Assembly: GCA_964649515.1 (NCBI GenBank)
Contig: CAZYPV010000007.1
Coordinates: 4,637-68,636 of the forward strand
Direction of reading: 5' to 3'
Origin: CALKGK01 sp964649515
Lineage (GTDB): Bacteria > Bacteroidota > Bacteroidia > Flavobacteriales_D > Sanyastnellaceae
DNA length: 64,000 nt
Shown: one piece after another, positions 35,599-44,800 of the stretch
Numbering within the stretch: position 1 is the stretch's first letter
Layout of the letters: each line of letters starts with the position of its first letter
Translations under genes and position numbers: made by a program
Notes under the pieces: model-generated
Told to the model about the DNA's origin: nothing
What the model saw: only the letters and a program-made list of their open reading frames with translations
Databases searched by the model: none

Positions 35599-36876
35599 AT
35601 GAGTTATATAGCCAGAGTACATGCTCGACAGATTTTGGATTCCAGAGGAAACCCAACCGTCGAGGTTGATGTGATTACAGATCAAGGAGTTTTAGGAAGA
35701 GCAGCCGTGCCATCAGGAGCCTCAACTGGAGTACACGAAGCAGTTGAACTTCGAGATAAGGATGCTGGGATGTACATGGGGAAAGGTGTACTCAAGGCTG
35801 TAGAGAACGTCAATACGGTTTTGAATGAAGAGCTCAATGGCGCTTATATTTTTGACCAGAACTTGATTGACCGCGCAATGATGGGGATTGATGGCTCGGA
35901 AAACAAAGCCATTCTTGGAGCCAATGCTATCCTTGGAGTATCTCTTGCCGTAGCAAAAGCTGCTGCTGAGTCCTTAGGACAGCCCTTGTATCGATACATT
36001 GGCGGGGTGAGCGCAAATACATTGCCGGTCCCCATGATGAACATCATCAATGGAGGTTCCCACGCCGATAATAAAATTGATATTCAAGAATTCATGATCA
36101 TGCCAGTGGGTGCGAACAGTTTTTCTGAATCATTGAGAATGGGAACGGAGATTTTCCACCACCTAAAATCAGTGCTACAGAAAATGGGGATGTCAACCAA
36201 CGTTGGTGACGAAGGTGGTTTTGCTCCCAACTTGCAGAGCAATGAAGATGGAATTAAGGTGGTGCTTCAAGCGATTGAAAAAGCGGGTTACCGCCCAGGA
36301 GAGGATGTACTTCTTGCCCTCGACGCCGCTTCATCTGAATTTTACAACGAGGAAAAAGGAAAGTATATTTTTGAGTCCACAGGCGATGAGATGTCTGGAG
36401 CTGAACTGGTCGATTTCTGGGCAGAAATGTCGAGCAAGTACCCCATCATTTCAATTGAAGATGGTTGTGCTGAGGACGACTGGGATGCTTGGAAACTGAT
36501 GACGGAGCGTCTAGGAGATAAGGTGCAGTTGGTGGGAGATGATTTGTTCGTAACGAATACAAAACGTCTCCAGCGAGGCATTAGCGAAAACATCGCCAAT
36601 TCAATATTGGTGAAGGTGAACCAAATTGGTACCCTAACGGAAACGATGGAAGCGGTAGAAATGGCCCACAGAGCTAAATTTACCAGTGTAATGTCTCACC
36701 GATCAGGAGAAACCGAAGACAGCACGATTGCAGATCTCGCTGTAGCTTTGAATACGGGGCAAATCAAAACGGGCTCTGCTTCGCGCTCAGACCGGATTGC
36801 GAAATACAACCAGTTGCTTCGTATTGAAGAACAATTAGGAAAAATGGCCTACTTCCCAGGAAAGAATTTCCGATAA
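35599..36876 (+). CDS. eno: Enolase
   Basis: 425 residues; converts 2-phosphoglycerate to phosphoenolpyruvate. Substrate and metal sites are all visible: GASTGVHEAVELRD, NIINGGSHADNKIDIQEFMIMP, GDEGGFAPNL, ALDAASSEFY, SIEDGCAEDDWDAW, QLVGDDLFVTN and the signature KVNQIGTLTETMEAVEMA with SHRSGETED. Follows carA by 12 bases and may be co-transcribed with it; the rplQ-carA-eno order recurs in Bacteroidota, as I recall. Confidence 0.99.
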   Translation: MSYIARVHARQILDSRGNPTVEVDVITDQGVLGRAAVPSGASTGVHEAVELRDKDAGMYMGKGVLKAVENVNTVLNEELNGAYIFDQNLIDRAMMGIDGSENKAILGANAILGVSLAVAKAAAESLGQPLYRYIGGVSANTLPVPMMNIINGGSHADNKIDIQEFMIMPVGANSFSESLRMGTEIFHHLKSVLQKMGMSTNVGDEGGFAPNLQSNEDGIKVVLQAIEKAGYRPGEDVLLALDAASSEFYNEEKGKYIFESTGDEMSGAELVDFWAEMSSKYPIISIEDGCAEDDWDAWKLMTERLGDKVQLVGDDLFVTNTKRLQRGISENIANSILVKVNQIGTLTETMEAVEMAHRAKFTSVMSHRSGETEDSTIADLAVALNTGQIKTGSASRSDRIAKYNQLLRIEEQLGKMAYFPGKNFR

Positions 36877-36903
36877 GAAGGCACTGATAAAAAAGACACA
36901 TTT

Positions 36904-36940
36904 AAAGCCCTGGAGCATATCGCTTCGGGGCTTTTTGTTT
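36904..36940 (+). terminator. Terminator of eno
   Basis: A 13-bp stem (36904-36916 with 36922-36934, two G-U pairs) and a 5-base loop, followed by TTTTTGTTTTT. The rest of the eno to 37241 gap (36941-37240) shows no gene; a short GTTC-TTGTA-GAAC dyad near 37208-37220 is the only structure noticed. Confidence 0.88.
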
Positions 36941-37240
36941 TTGATGACGGAAGAAACCTTCAAACAGAGACAGATCGTTCTATTCGTGGGGTGAAATTGT
37001 ATTGCTGACCTTGATCCCTTGCCCTTTTTCTAATGTTGGTGTCAAGAGAAAATCTTGATTTCCCATGAAGGGATTTCATAAGGAGAAGAACAAAATGACT
37101 TCTTTGATGATTGATAGGTAGGGTGATGGGCAATTGGTTTGTAAAAGAGATGTTGGAAGCCTAAGCATCATCTTTCGCTTTCAGTGGAAGCAAGTTGAAA
37201 CCTTTTGTTCTTGTAGAACGCCAAATTTAATTGAATTCCT

Positions 37241-38767
37241 ATGAAGCCATCAAACGAATTGTTTGAGTTGATCAAATCGCTGAGTAAAAGTGAAAAGCGC
37301 TTTTTTAAGTTGGCCTCTTCTCTCCAAACGGGAGATAAGAACTACCTGAAAATATTTGATGCTATTGATAAGCAGAGTGAGTACGATGAAAATGCCATCA
37401 AACATCAATTTCGTAAAGAAACCTTCATCAAGCACTTCCCCTCTGAGAAGAATCACCTCTATAAGTTGATCCTGAAGAGTCTGAGATCTTATCACAGTGA
37501 TAATTCGGTGAGCTCGATTCTCAAACAGGAGATCAAGAATATTGAGATCCTCTTCCACAAAGCTCTCTTTAAAGAATGCAATAAGTTCCTCATGCGTGCG
37601 AAGAAGATGGCCATCGAGCACGAAAAGTTTTACTACCTCTTTGAGCTCATTTCTTGGGAGAAGATGTTGTTAGAAGAGGCGCTGGAAGATGGTCAGTTTA
37701 CAAAGGATTTGGACACCCTCATCATCGAAGAGCAAGAGGTGATAGAAAAACTTCGCAACTTGGCGGCCTACCATGTGCTTTATAGCAAAATCAATTACGT
37801 CTTCAGAAGTGGTGGTTTTGTGAGGAATGAGGAGGATCGCCGTTTGGTGGAAGAAATTGCCAACCATCCTTTAATTAAGGGTAAAAATACTGCTCTCAGT
37901 AGTCGAGCCGCCACCATTTGCTACTATACCCAAGGTTTTTGTCAGCTCGCTCATGGGAACTACGATTTGGCTCAAACCAAATTCGCCCGAGTAAAAGAAA
38001 TTCTCGATCAAAATCCACACATCAGAAAGGACCTGGGTAAACGTTATGTGAGAACCTTGAATAATTTGGTGATGTGTCTGCTCGATAAAAAAGACTACGC
38101 CGCAGTGAAGGAACTGGTAACGGAATCCCGCGCAATGGTGGGTACACCTGGTTTCAAAGCCATCGATATTCGAGTGAGCATTTTCAGAAATACACACCTT
38201 GCAGAACTTCAGATGTACCATCAAACTGGAGATTTTGACCGCGGAATAGAGGCGGTTGAAGAGATTCTGAAAGGGATGGAGGCTTACGAAGGAAAGATGC
38301 ACAAAGAGCAAGAGCTCACCTTTTTCTATCAAATTGCCTATGCGTATTTCGGAGCCGGTTTGTACAACAAAGCGTTGTTCTGGATCAATAAGGTATTGAA
38401 CGATAACGAAAACACTTTGCGTCAAGACATCTACTCCTATGCTCGCTTGTTCAATTTGGTGATCCACTACGAACTCGGAAACATGGACTTGTTGGAGTAT
38501 ATTACCAAGTCAACCCATCGTTATTTGAGCAAGCGCCAGCGCGACTATACGATGGAAAAGTTGATCATTGATAGCGTTCGTAAACTCATTCGAGCAAGCA
38601 ACGTCATCGATCGTAAAGATCTATTCATCAATTTCAGAAGCGATCTCGAATTGATGAAGGCCAATCCAGAGCACCGGGTGGTTTTCAAATACTTCGATTT
38701 CATCAAGTGGGTGGACAGTAAAATTGAAAACGCCACTTTCGCCGAGACCATCAAGAACGCGGTGTAA
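37241..38767 (+). CDS. Helical-repeat (TPR-like) protein of unknown function
   Basis: 508 residues, no signal peptide and no membrane segment, so presumably cytoplasmic. Almost wholly alpha-helical in character: short amphipathic helix pairs such as QGFCQLAHGNYDLAQTKFARV and IAYAYFGAGLYNKALFWINKV look like degenerate TPR units, most evident from about residue 225 to 420. The N-terminus (LFELIKSLSKSEKRFFKLAS) is a pattern I have seen in Bacteroidota hypothetical proteins but cannot name. Coding is supported by length, codon use and a dedicated terminator. Monocistronic; neighbours give no functional hint. Confidence 0.8.
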   Translation: MKPSNELFELIKSLSKSEKRFFKLASSLQTGDKNYLKIFDAIDKQSEYDENAIKHQFRKETFIKHFPSEKNHLYKLILKSLRSYHSDNSVSSILKQEIKNIEILFHKALFKECNKFLMRAKKMAIEHEKFYYLFELISWEKMLLEEALEDGQFTKDLDTLIIEEQEVIEKLRNLAAYHVLYSKINYVFRSGGFVRNEEDRRLVEEIANHPLIKGKNTALSSRAATICYYTQGFCQLAHGNYDLAQTKFARVKEILDQNPHIRKDLGKRYVRTLNNLVMCLLDKKDYAAVKELVTESRAMVGTPGFKAIDIRVSIFRNTHLAELQMYHQTGDFDRGIEAVEEILKGMEAYEGKMHKEQELTFFYQIAYAYFGAGLYNKALFWINKVLNDNENTLRQDIYSYARLFNLVIHYELGNMDLLEYITKSTHRYLSKRQRDYTMEKLIIDSVRKLIRASNVIDRKDLFINFRSDLELMKANPEHRVVFKYFDFIKWVDSKIENATFAETIKNAV

Positions 38768-38787
38768 AGAGGGTAGTAACCTTATTG

Positions 38788-38826
38788 AAAAAGGGCTGAT
38801 CTCGTAAAGAAATCAGCCCTTTTTTA
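38788..38826. terminator. Bidirectional terminator between convergent genes
   Basis: An 11-bp perfect stem (38790-38800 with 38812-38822, AAAGGGCTGAT/ATCAGCCCTTT), 11-base loop, T run on the plus side and another on the minus side. It serves both the gene ending at 38767 and the adhesin operon ending at 38844. Confidence 0.9.
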
Positions 38827-38843
38827 ATGCTATTCGTTGATGC

Positions 38844-40874
38844 TTATTGAAGCACTTTAAACTCTGTTCTTCTATTGGCTTCGTGTTCCGCTTCCGAACA
38901 TTCAACGCCTGTTTTGCATCTGTTCAACAATCGGCGTTTTCCATAACCTTTGCTGATGAGCATGCTTCTTTTCACACCTTTTGCTACCAAGTACTTCACT
39001 ACTTCCTGGGCTCTTTTCTCTGAGAGAGCATCATTAAAAGCGTCTGAACCGCGTGAATCACAGTGAGAACTAATCTCAATGCGCAAATCCGGATTGTCTT
39101 TCAACAGTTTTACAACATAGTTCAAATAAGGCTCAGCATCTGCCCGAATGTCCCAACGGTTGTAGTCCCAATTGATGTTTGGAATTTCGTAAGGCTTATT
39201 TTCATTGATGCCATCGGTGCTTCCATTTCCATTGTTGTTTTCACCGCTGTTTCCATTTTTGTTTCCGTCGTTGTTGTCAGATTTGTCTCCAGTGCCGTTT
39301 TGTTTTCCATCGTTGGATCCATCTCCGCTGCCATTATCGCTTATGTCATTCTCGTCGTTCGAGAGTGGAAGCAAAGCAAAGTTTTGCTCAAGGGATTCGT
39401 TCGATTGGATGTTTCGGGTATTGAAATTTTCAATGGTGCTGAAATATCCTTCTTTTTCAACTTTGATCTCGTAATCTTTTCCAGGGAGCAAAGGCATTTC
39501 AAACATGCCTACTTCATCGCTCTGAACCACCTCTTCAGTTCCATCCGTTTTGTTGATGATGGTAATAATAGCGTCCGATAGAGGTAGGGTGCTTCCTTTT
39601 TTCGTCACCACGCCATTCATCACCACACTAGGTTCAAAAATGAGGAAGGTGTAGAGTTGGTCTTTTCCAGATCGATCGCTCGACAAGTAACCGCTTTGTC
39701 CATCTTTGAATACAATACCAAAATCATCGCGAGGTGTATTTAAAGGATAGGCGAGGTGTTGAGGGGTAGACCATATTCCATTGCGTTGAGCACTGAAAAG
39801 GAGGTCGAGTCCGCCCATTGTTTGTTGAGCATCGGAAGAGAAGTACAGGCTGTCTGCAGACTTCAAACTAGGAAATACTTCATCTCCTTTGCTGTTCACT
39901 TTTCCACCGAGATTCATCGGGGTTCCCCATTCTCCTGTTTCGAGTTTCTCTACTTTCCAGAGGTCCATTCCTCCAAATCCGCCCGCTTTATTCGAGGAGA
40001 AGTAAAGGGTGTTGCCATCCGAACTCAAGCTCGGGTGAGCGAACATGTAATTTGGGTCGTTGATGCTCATCAATTCGGGAGCAGACCAAGTTCCATCTTC
40101 TTGCTTTTCGCTCATGTACAATTGAGTGGTACTTTCTTCGGCCGCGTTCACATCGAGAACGTTCTTCCGTTTGTAGTTGCTTCGGGTAAGAATCATGGTG
40201 TTCCCATCAGCGCTAATGGTAGCGATTCCATCATGAAATTTTTGATTTACGCCTTCCATTTTTTCTGCGGCTGCAAAATCTTTTCCACTTCCCGGAGCAT
40301 AAAACAAATCGGTATAATTCAATCCCGTGTAAGCGTCCTTTGGCCCTGAATTGGAACGTTCACCGGTGAACAAGAGTCCTTCTTTGAAAATGACCGGAGC
40401 ATAAGCAATTTCGGTTCCTCCAATGTTTAATGGCGCAACTTCATATAAGCTTGAATCCTGCTTGTATTCTTGAATTTTGTTGCATGATGATTTGAGCGAT
40501 TGTGCCAATTCATTGGAAGGATCGCGAGACAAAATGCCCGAAAAGATTTTTTCAGCATCGCCATAGCGCTCACTAGCCATGAGTGCTTTACCATGCGCAA
40601 TTCGATCGTCGTCGGTGAGCACCGTGCTCAAAGCAAGCAGTTCATACTGCTCAACGGCCATGTCAAATTGATTGGTTTGAGCATAGGCATCAGCCAAGCT
40701 TCTTCTTCCTTCAGGATGATCTTTTTTATCTAGGCCCTTCTCGAGCAAAACAATGGCGTCATCCATTTCGTAATTCTGGTAAGACGAAATCCCTTCTTTG
40801 ATGTTCAATGAAGCACAAGAAGCCAAAACCAGTGCGGATAAACCTAGGGCAATGTGTTTGAATTGAGTGGTCAT
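38844..40874 (-). CDS. PorE-like OmpA-family lipoprotein of the type IX system
   Basis: 676 residues. Lipoprotein signal (LGLSALVLASCASL), helical TPR-like repeats (about 25-140), a WD40/PD40 beta-propeller (about 150-425, repeats such as HPSLSSDGNTLYFSSNKAGG), a carboxypeptidase-regulatory-like domain (about 430-510), a low-complexity Asn/Gly/Asp linker (about 515-565) and a C-terminal OmpA domain with peptidoglycan-binding residues (SSHCDSRGSDAFN, LSEKRAQEVVKYL). This order is the one described for Porphyromonas PorE, which anchors the PorP-type barrel to peptidoglycan. It is last in the operon, 3 bases after the PorP/SprF gene, which fits that role. Confidence 0.88.
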   Translation of the reverse strand: MTTQFKHIALGLSALVLASCASLNIKEGISSYQNYEMDDAIVLLEKGLDKKDHPEGRRSLADAYAQTNQFDMAVEQYELLALSTVLTDDDRIAHGKALMASERYGDAEKIFSGILSRDPSNELAQSLKSSCNKIQEYKQDSSLYEVAPLNIGGTEIAYAPVIFKEGLLFTGERSNSGPKDAYTGLNYTDLFYAPGSGKDFAAAEKMEGVNQKFHDGIATISADGNTMILTRSNYKRKNVLDVNAAEESTTQLYMSEKQEDGTWSAPELMSINDPNYMFAHPSLSSDGNTLYFSSNKAGGFGGMDLWKVEKLETGEWGTPMNLGGKVNSKGDEVFPSLKSADSLYFSSDAQQTMGGLDLLFSAQRNGIWSTPQHLAYPLNTPRDDFGIVFKDGQSGYLSSDRSGKDQLYTFLIFEPSVVMNGVVTKKGSTLPLSDAIITIINKTDGTEEVVQSDEVGMFEMPLLPGKDYEIKVEKEGYFSTIENFNTRNIQSNESLEQNFALLPLSNDENDISDNGSGDGSNDGKQNGTGDKSDNNDGNKNGNSGENNNGNGSTDGINENKPYEIPNINWDYNRWDIRADAEPYLNYVVKLLKDNPDLRIEISSHCDSRGSDAFNDALSEKRAQEVVKYLVAKGVKRSMLISKGYGKRRLLNRCKTGVECSEAEHEANRRTEFKVLQ

Positions 40875-40877
40875 AGT

Positions 40878-41801
40878 TTAGAAGTATCGGGGTGATCTGG
40901 TTTTAATGGAAAGGTCTTTGCCAAAGTCAAAGCCAAGCATGATTTCATGACTCCCTGCTGAATAGTCTTGAATGTCGGTTAGGGTGTAATCGTAAGCATA
41001 ACCAATGCGCAATTGGGGAGAAATGTTGTATTCAATCATTCCAATCATTGCGTCTTGTGTTCGATAACCCAATCCAAGCCAGAGTCTCTGATACAAGAGA
41101 AAATTAGCGTTCAAGTCCAACTCAATCGGTGCTCCAGGTAAGTATTTAACCAAAGTAGATGGCTTGAAGGCTAGGGCAGGACCAAGATCAATGACTCCGC
41201 CGACATTCAAATAATAATGTTGGGTGAAGTAGTTGTCCTGATTGCTGATTTCTGGAAGTATGTTGTCGTCCAAAGAGTAAATCACTGGAATGGAGATGCC
41301 AGCATAAAACTTCTCGGTGTGGTAATAGGTTCCGAAACCGAACTTAGTGACCATCTCGTTCTGAATGTTGTTGGGACTATATACAGCGTCTTGACTGTCC
41401 CAAATGGTCACATCTCCCAAGTCTGCGCTGTACATCGCAAGGCCTGCCTTCACTCCAAATGAGAGGTCTCCACGACCCAAAGGTAGGTGGTAGGCAAAGT
41501 TTGCTGCAACATCCAATTGGGAACTAATGCCGATTTGGTCATTGGTTACAACCAAGCCCACTCCCATGCGCTTGTTGGCAATCGGTCCATCAATGGCAAA
41601 AACCTGAGTGCTTGGAGCTCCGTCAAGATTGACCCATTGTGATCGGTGCAAAAGGGACGCACTGTAGTAATCATGCGTTCCTGCATATGCCGGGTTCAAC
41701 AACATGCCATTGAACATGTATTGACTCACCTGTAACTCCTGCTGGGCGAAACTCGCTCCACCCGTACACAAGAGAACAAAAAGGAATATATATTTTTTCA
41801 T
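40878..41801 (-). CDS. PorP/SprF-family outer-membrane protein
   Basis: 307 residues with a signal peptide ending ASFAQQ, then an outer-membrane beta-barrel. The start of the mature protein (QVSQYMFNGMLLNPAYAGTHD) is the hallmark of the PorP/SprF family, and the aromatic-ended C-terminus (KTRSPRYF) fits a barrel. SprF is needed for secretion or attachment of the SprB adhesin in Flavobacterium; by position this copy would handle the adhesin encoded just upstream in the same operon. Confidence 0.92.
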   Translation of the reverse strand: MKKYIFLFVLLCTGGASFAQQELQVSQYMFNGMLLNPAYAGTHDYYSASLLHRSQWVNLDGAPSTQVFAIDGPIANKRMGVGLVVTNDQIGISSQLDVAANFAYHLPLGRGDLSFGVKAGLAMYSADLGDVTIWDSQDAVYSPNNIQNEMVTKFGFGTYYHTEKFYAGISIPVIYSLDDNILPEISNQDNYFTQHYYLNVGGVIDLGPALAFKPSTLVKYLPGAPIELDLNANFLLYQRLWLGLGYRTQDAMIGMIEYNISPQLRIGYAYDYTLTDIQDYSAGSHEIMLGFDFGKDLSIKTRSPRYF

Positions 41802-41822
41802 GATGGTATATTCAAATGTGAA

Positions 41823-44800
41823 TTATCTTCTTAAGTCAACATAGGTAGCAAACTCTCTATCGCCCGCCGTAAACACAACAAAATAGGTTCCGTCTGGTAA
41901 ATCTTCACCGTCGGTGTTGGTTCCTGTCCACTCGTTATTGTAATTGTTCTTTTCGTACACAATGTTCCCCCATCGGTTGAAAACAACGAAGGTATTGTTG
42001 GGGTACTCAGAGATGCCAAGAATCACATAAGCATCGTTGGCCCCATCATTGTTCGGTGAGAGTCCTGTTGGCAGCGTCAAGTCGTCAGGTTGGGTCAAAA
42101 CAATGGTGCTGTCTTTCATACATCCATTGGCATCCGTTATGCTGATCACATAATTCCCTGCAGTCAATCCTCCGGGTTGCTCTTCCCCATCTTCAATGGA
42201 AGTGGGGCCTGACCATGTGATGTCATATTCAGGTGTTCCCCCATTGATGTTCGTTTCAATTGATCCATTGTTCCCATCAAAGCTGGAAACGTTAAATCCA
42301 TTTGGGTAGAGGGGGCTGCTTCCGAAGATGGTGATGCTGTCTGGCTCTAGAATGGTGTAGTTTTCGGTAATTTCACATCCAAGCTCATCCGTAATGGTTA
42401 CGGAGAAGTTCCCGTCACAAATTCCATCAAGATCTTCTTCAGTGCTCACTTCTTCACCTGCTCCATTGGTCCAAACAAAGTTGGTTGCTCCATTGGCATT
42501 GCTGATGGTCAAATCAATGCTTCCGTCACAATCTCCGTAGCACAAAGGTTGACTGAGCTCTGCGCTAGCGGTCAAGGCTTGTGTCCCTTCAATGGTCTCT
42601 TCCAAAATCAACTCACATCCATTGGCATCGGTAATCGTCGCCGTGTATTCACCTTCACAGAGTTCGGCGGCATCGGTAGCATCGTTGTCAATGTTTGTAG
42701 GTCCGGTCCAAACTACAGTGAAAGGAGCATCAATGGCGTCAATATCCAATTCGATCGTACCGTCACACAAGCCACAGTTTGCTGGAGTGGAGGCGATGCT
42801 AGCTGTTATTGGGGTTGGTTCAACAATCGTAAAGCACTCTTCTTCTAAACTACAGCCGTTGGAGTCTTCAATGCTCACACAATATTCACCTACAGCGAGA
42901 TCAGTGATGCTCGACACATTCCCGAAGTCTGGGGTCCACGTATATGTGTAATCCCCCGTTCCGCCACTGGTGTTTAGGATGATGCTTCCAAGTGTAGATC
43001 CGTCACAAGAAATGTTGTTTACTTCCGCATTTGGGTTGATGGGCTCTGGGCCGCTGATTACAAACACTTCTTCAACAACGCAGTCCACGTCGTCCGTAAT
43101 TTCTAGATTAACGATATCACCAGCACAAAGACCGATTAAGGTCTCTCCACCACCCACAGAATTTCCGTTTACCGTCCAAGCGATGGTATAATCGGCAACT
43201 CCTCCGGATGGGGCAATGGTGATGCTTCCGTCACATGCTTCCGGACAAGTGGTGTTGAATCCGTTGAAGTCAGACAAGACCGCATTCGACATGATTTGTG
43301 TTGGTTGCTGAATATCGAATTGAAGCAGAGTGTCGCATCCGTTGGCATCACTCACCAATACTTCATAAAAACCTTGGCAAAGTTCGATTTGATCTTCAGC
43401 CGTGCTCAATGTGTCCCCTTGATTGTCCAATTCCCAGAGGAAGGTGTAAGGACCAACTCCACCACTGACACTCAAATCAATGCTTCCGTCACATGCACCG
43501 AAACAAGAGATTTCCTCTCCACTTGGATACAATGAAACAACTGCACTTACTTCTAGTGGGGTGTCGGGTTCGGTAATCTCAGCCTGAGCACTCGCTTCAC
43601 AACCGTCCTCATCGGTTACGGTGATGGTGTAGGTACCTGCGCTGAGTTGACTTTGGTTGAGTTCGTTCGGGTTGGTAATGCTTGGACCGGTCCAAAGCAC
43701 ATCGAATTCTGGCACGCCTCCTTGAATTTCTGCAAAAACAGCTCCCGTAGAATCTCCAACACATGGAATCACAAAATCGCTGTTGTTGAGCATCGGGATG
43801 GTGAGGTTGACAGCAAAGGTATCTGGCTCAAATACGATCACACTTTCTTCCAAAGTACAGTTGTTCGAGTCGGTCAATACCAAATCATAAAGCCCACCAG
43901 GGATTCCTGCAAGCACGTTTCCAGCGTACTCTCCACCATTCCATTCAAAGGTGTAGCTTCCTGTTCCTCCACTAGCAGTTACAGCAATAGCACCGTCACT
44001 GAGGTCGTAGCAGCTCACAGGAGTGATGCTGTCCACGGTAAGGTCAAGTTCTTCGGGTTCTTCCAGTTCGAAGGAGATGATGTTTTCACAATCTTGTTGG
44101 TCAACCACTCTCAATTCGTAAATGCCGGGACAAAGGTTGAAGAGCGTATCTGCTGTGGCTTCATTGTCTCCAATGTCTCCAGTAATCCACTGGTAAAGAA
44201 CATAGTTTCCGTTCCCACCTGTGATGTTGGGAGAGATCCATCCATCGCAAGCACCGGTACAACTGATTTCAAATCCGTTGTAATCACTCACGGCTCCAGA
44301 GCTTTCGATGGGCTCGGGCTCTTCGAGGTCAATTTCCGTAGTGGCCACACATCCATTGATGTCGGTTACCACAACACAATAACTACCCGCTGGGAGGTCG
44401 GTTTGTTGAGATACTCCCGGAATGTTCACAGGGTCACAACTGGTCCAGTCATAATCGTAACACTCGGGCGCAAAAGTAGTACAGTCAGGGGTTCCACCTT
44501 CGATACTTACTGAGATCGCACCGTCATTTGCTCCGTTGCACGAGATATTAAAGTCTCCACCAAAATCCGAGATGGAAACAAAGATGTCCATCACTTGAGG
44601 AGCATCTAAAAACAGACTGTCGCTCACTGAACATCCGTCTTCATCCGTCACTTCAACCACATAAGTACACTCAAACAAGTTGGAGATGCTGGTTCCTGTA
44701 GTTTCAGGGAAGAAACACTCCGGTTGCGCTTCCCATACGGCTGTGAGTACTCCCGTACCACCGCTCAATCCAAGCTCAATGGATCCATTGTTTTGTCCGA

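Noticed and set aside
37055..37120. 17-codon reading frame in the gap before 37241
   Set aside because: Too short, with no promoter, signal or conservation evidence.
43647..44513. 288-residue plus-strand frame inside the adhesin gene
   Set aside because: Antisense of the repeat region; open only because the repeats have regular codon use.
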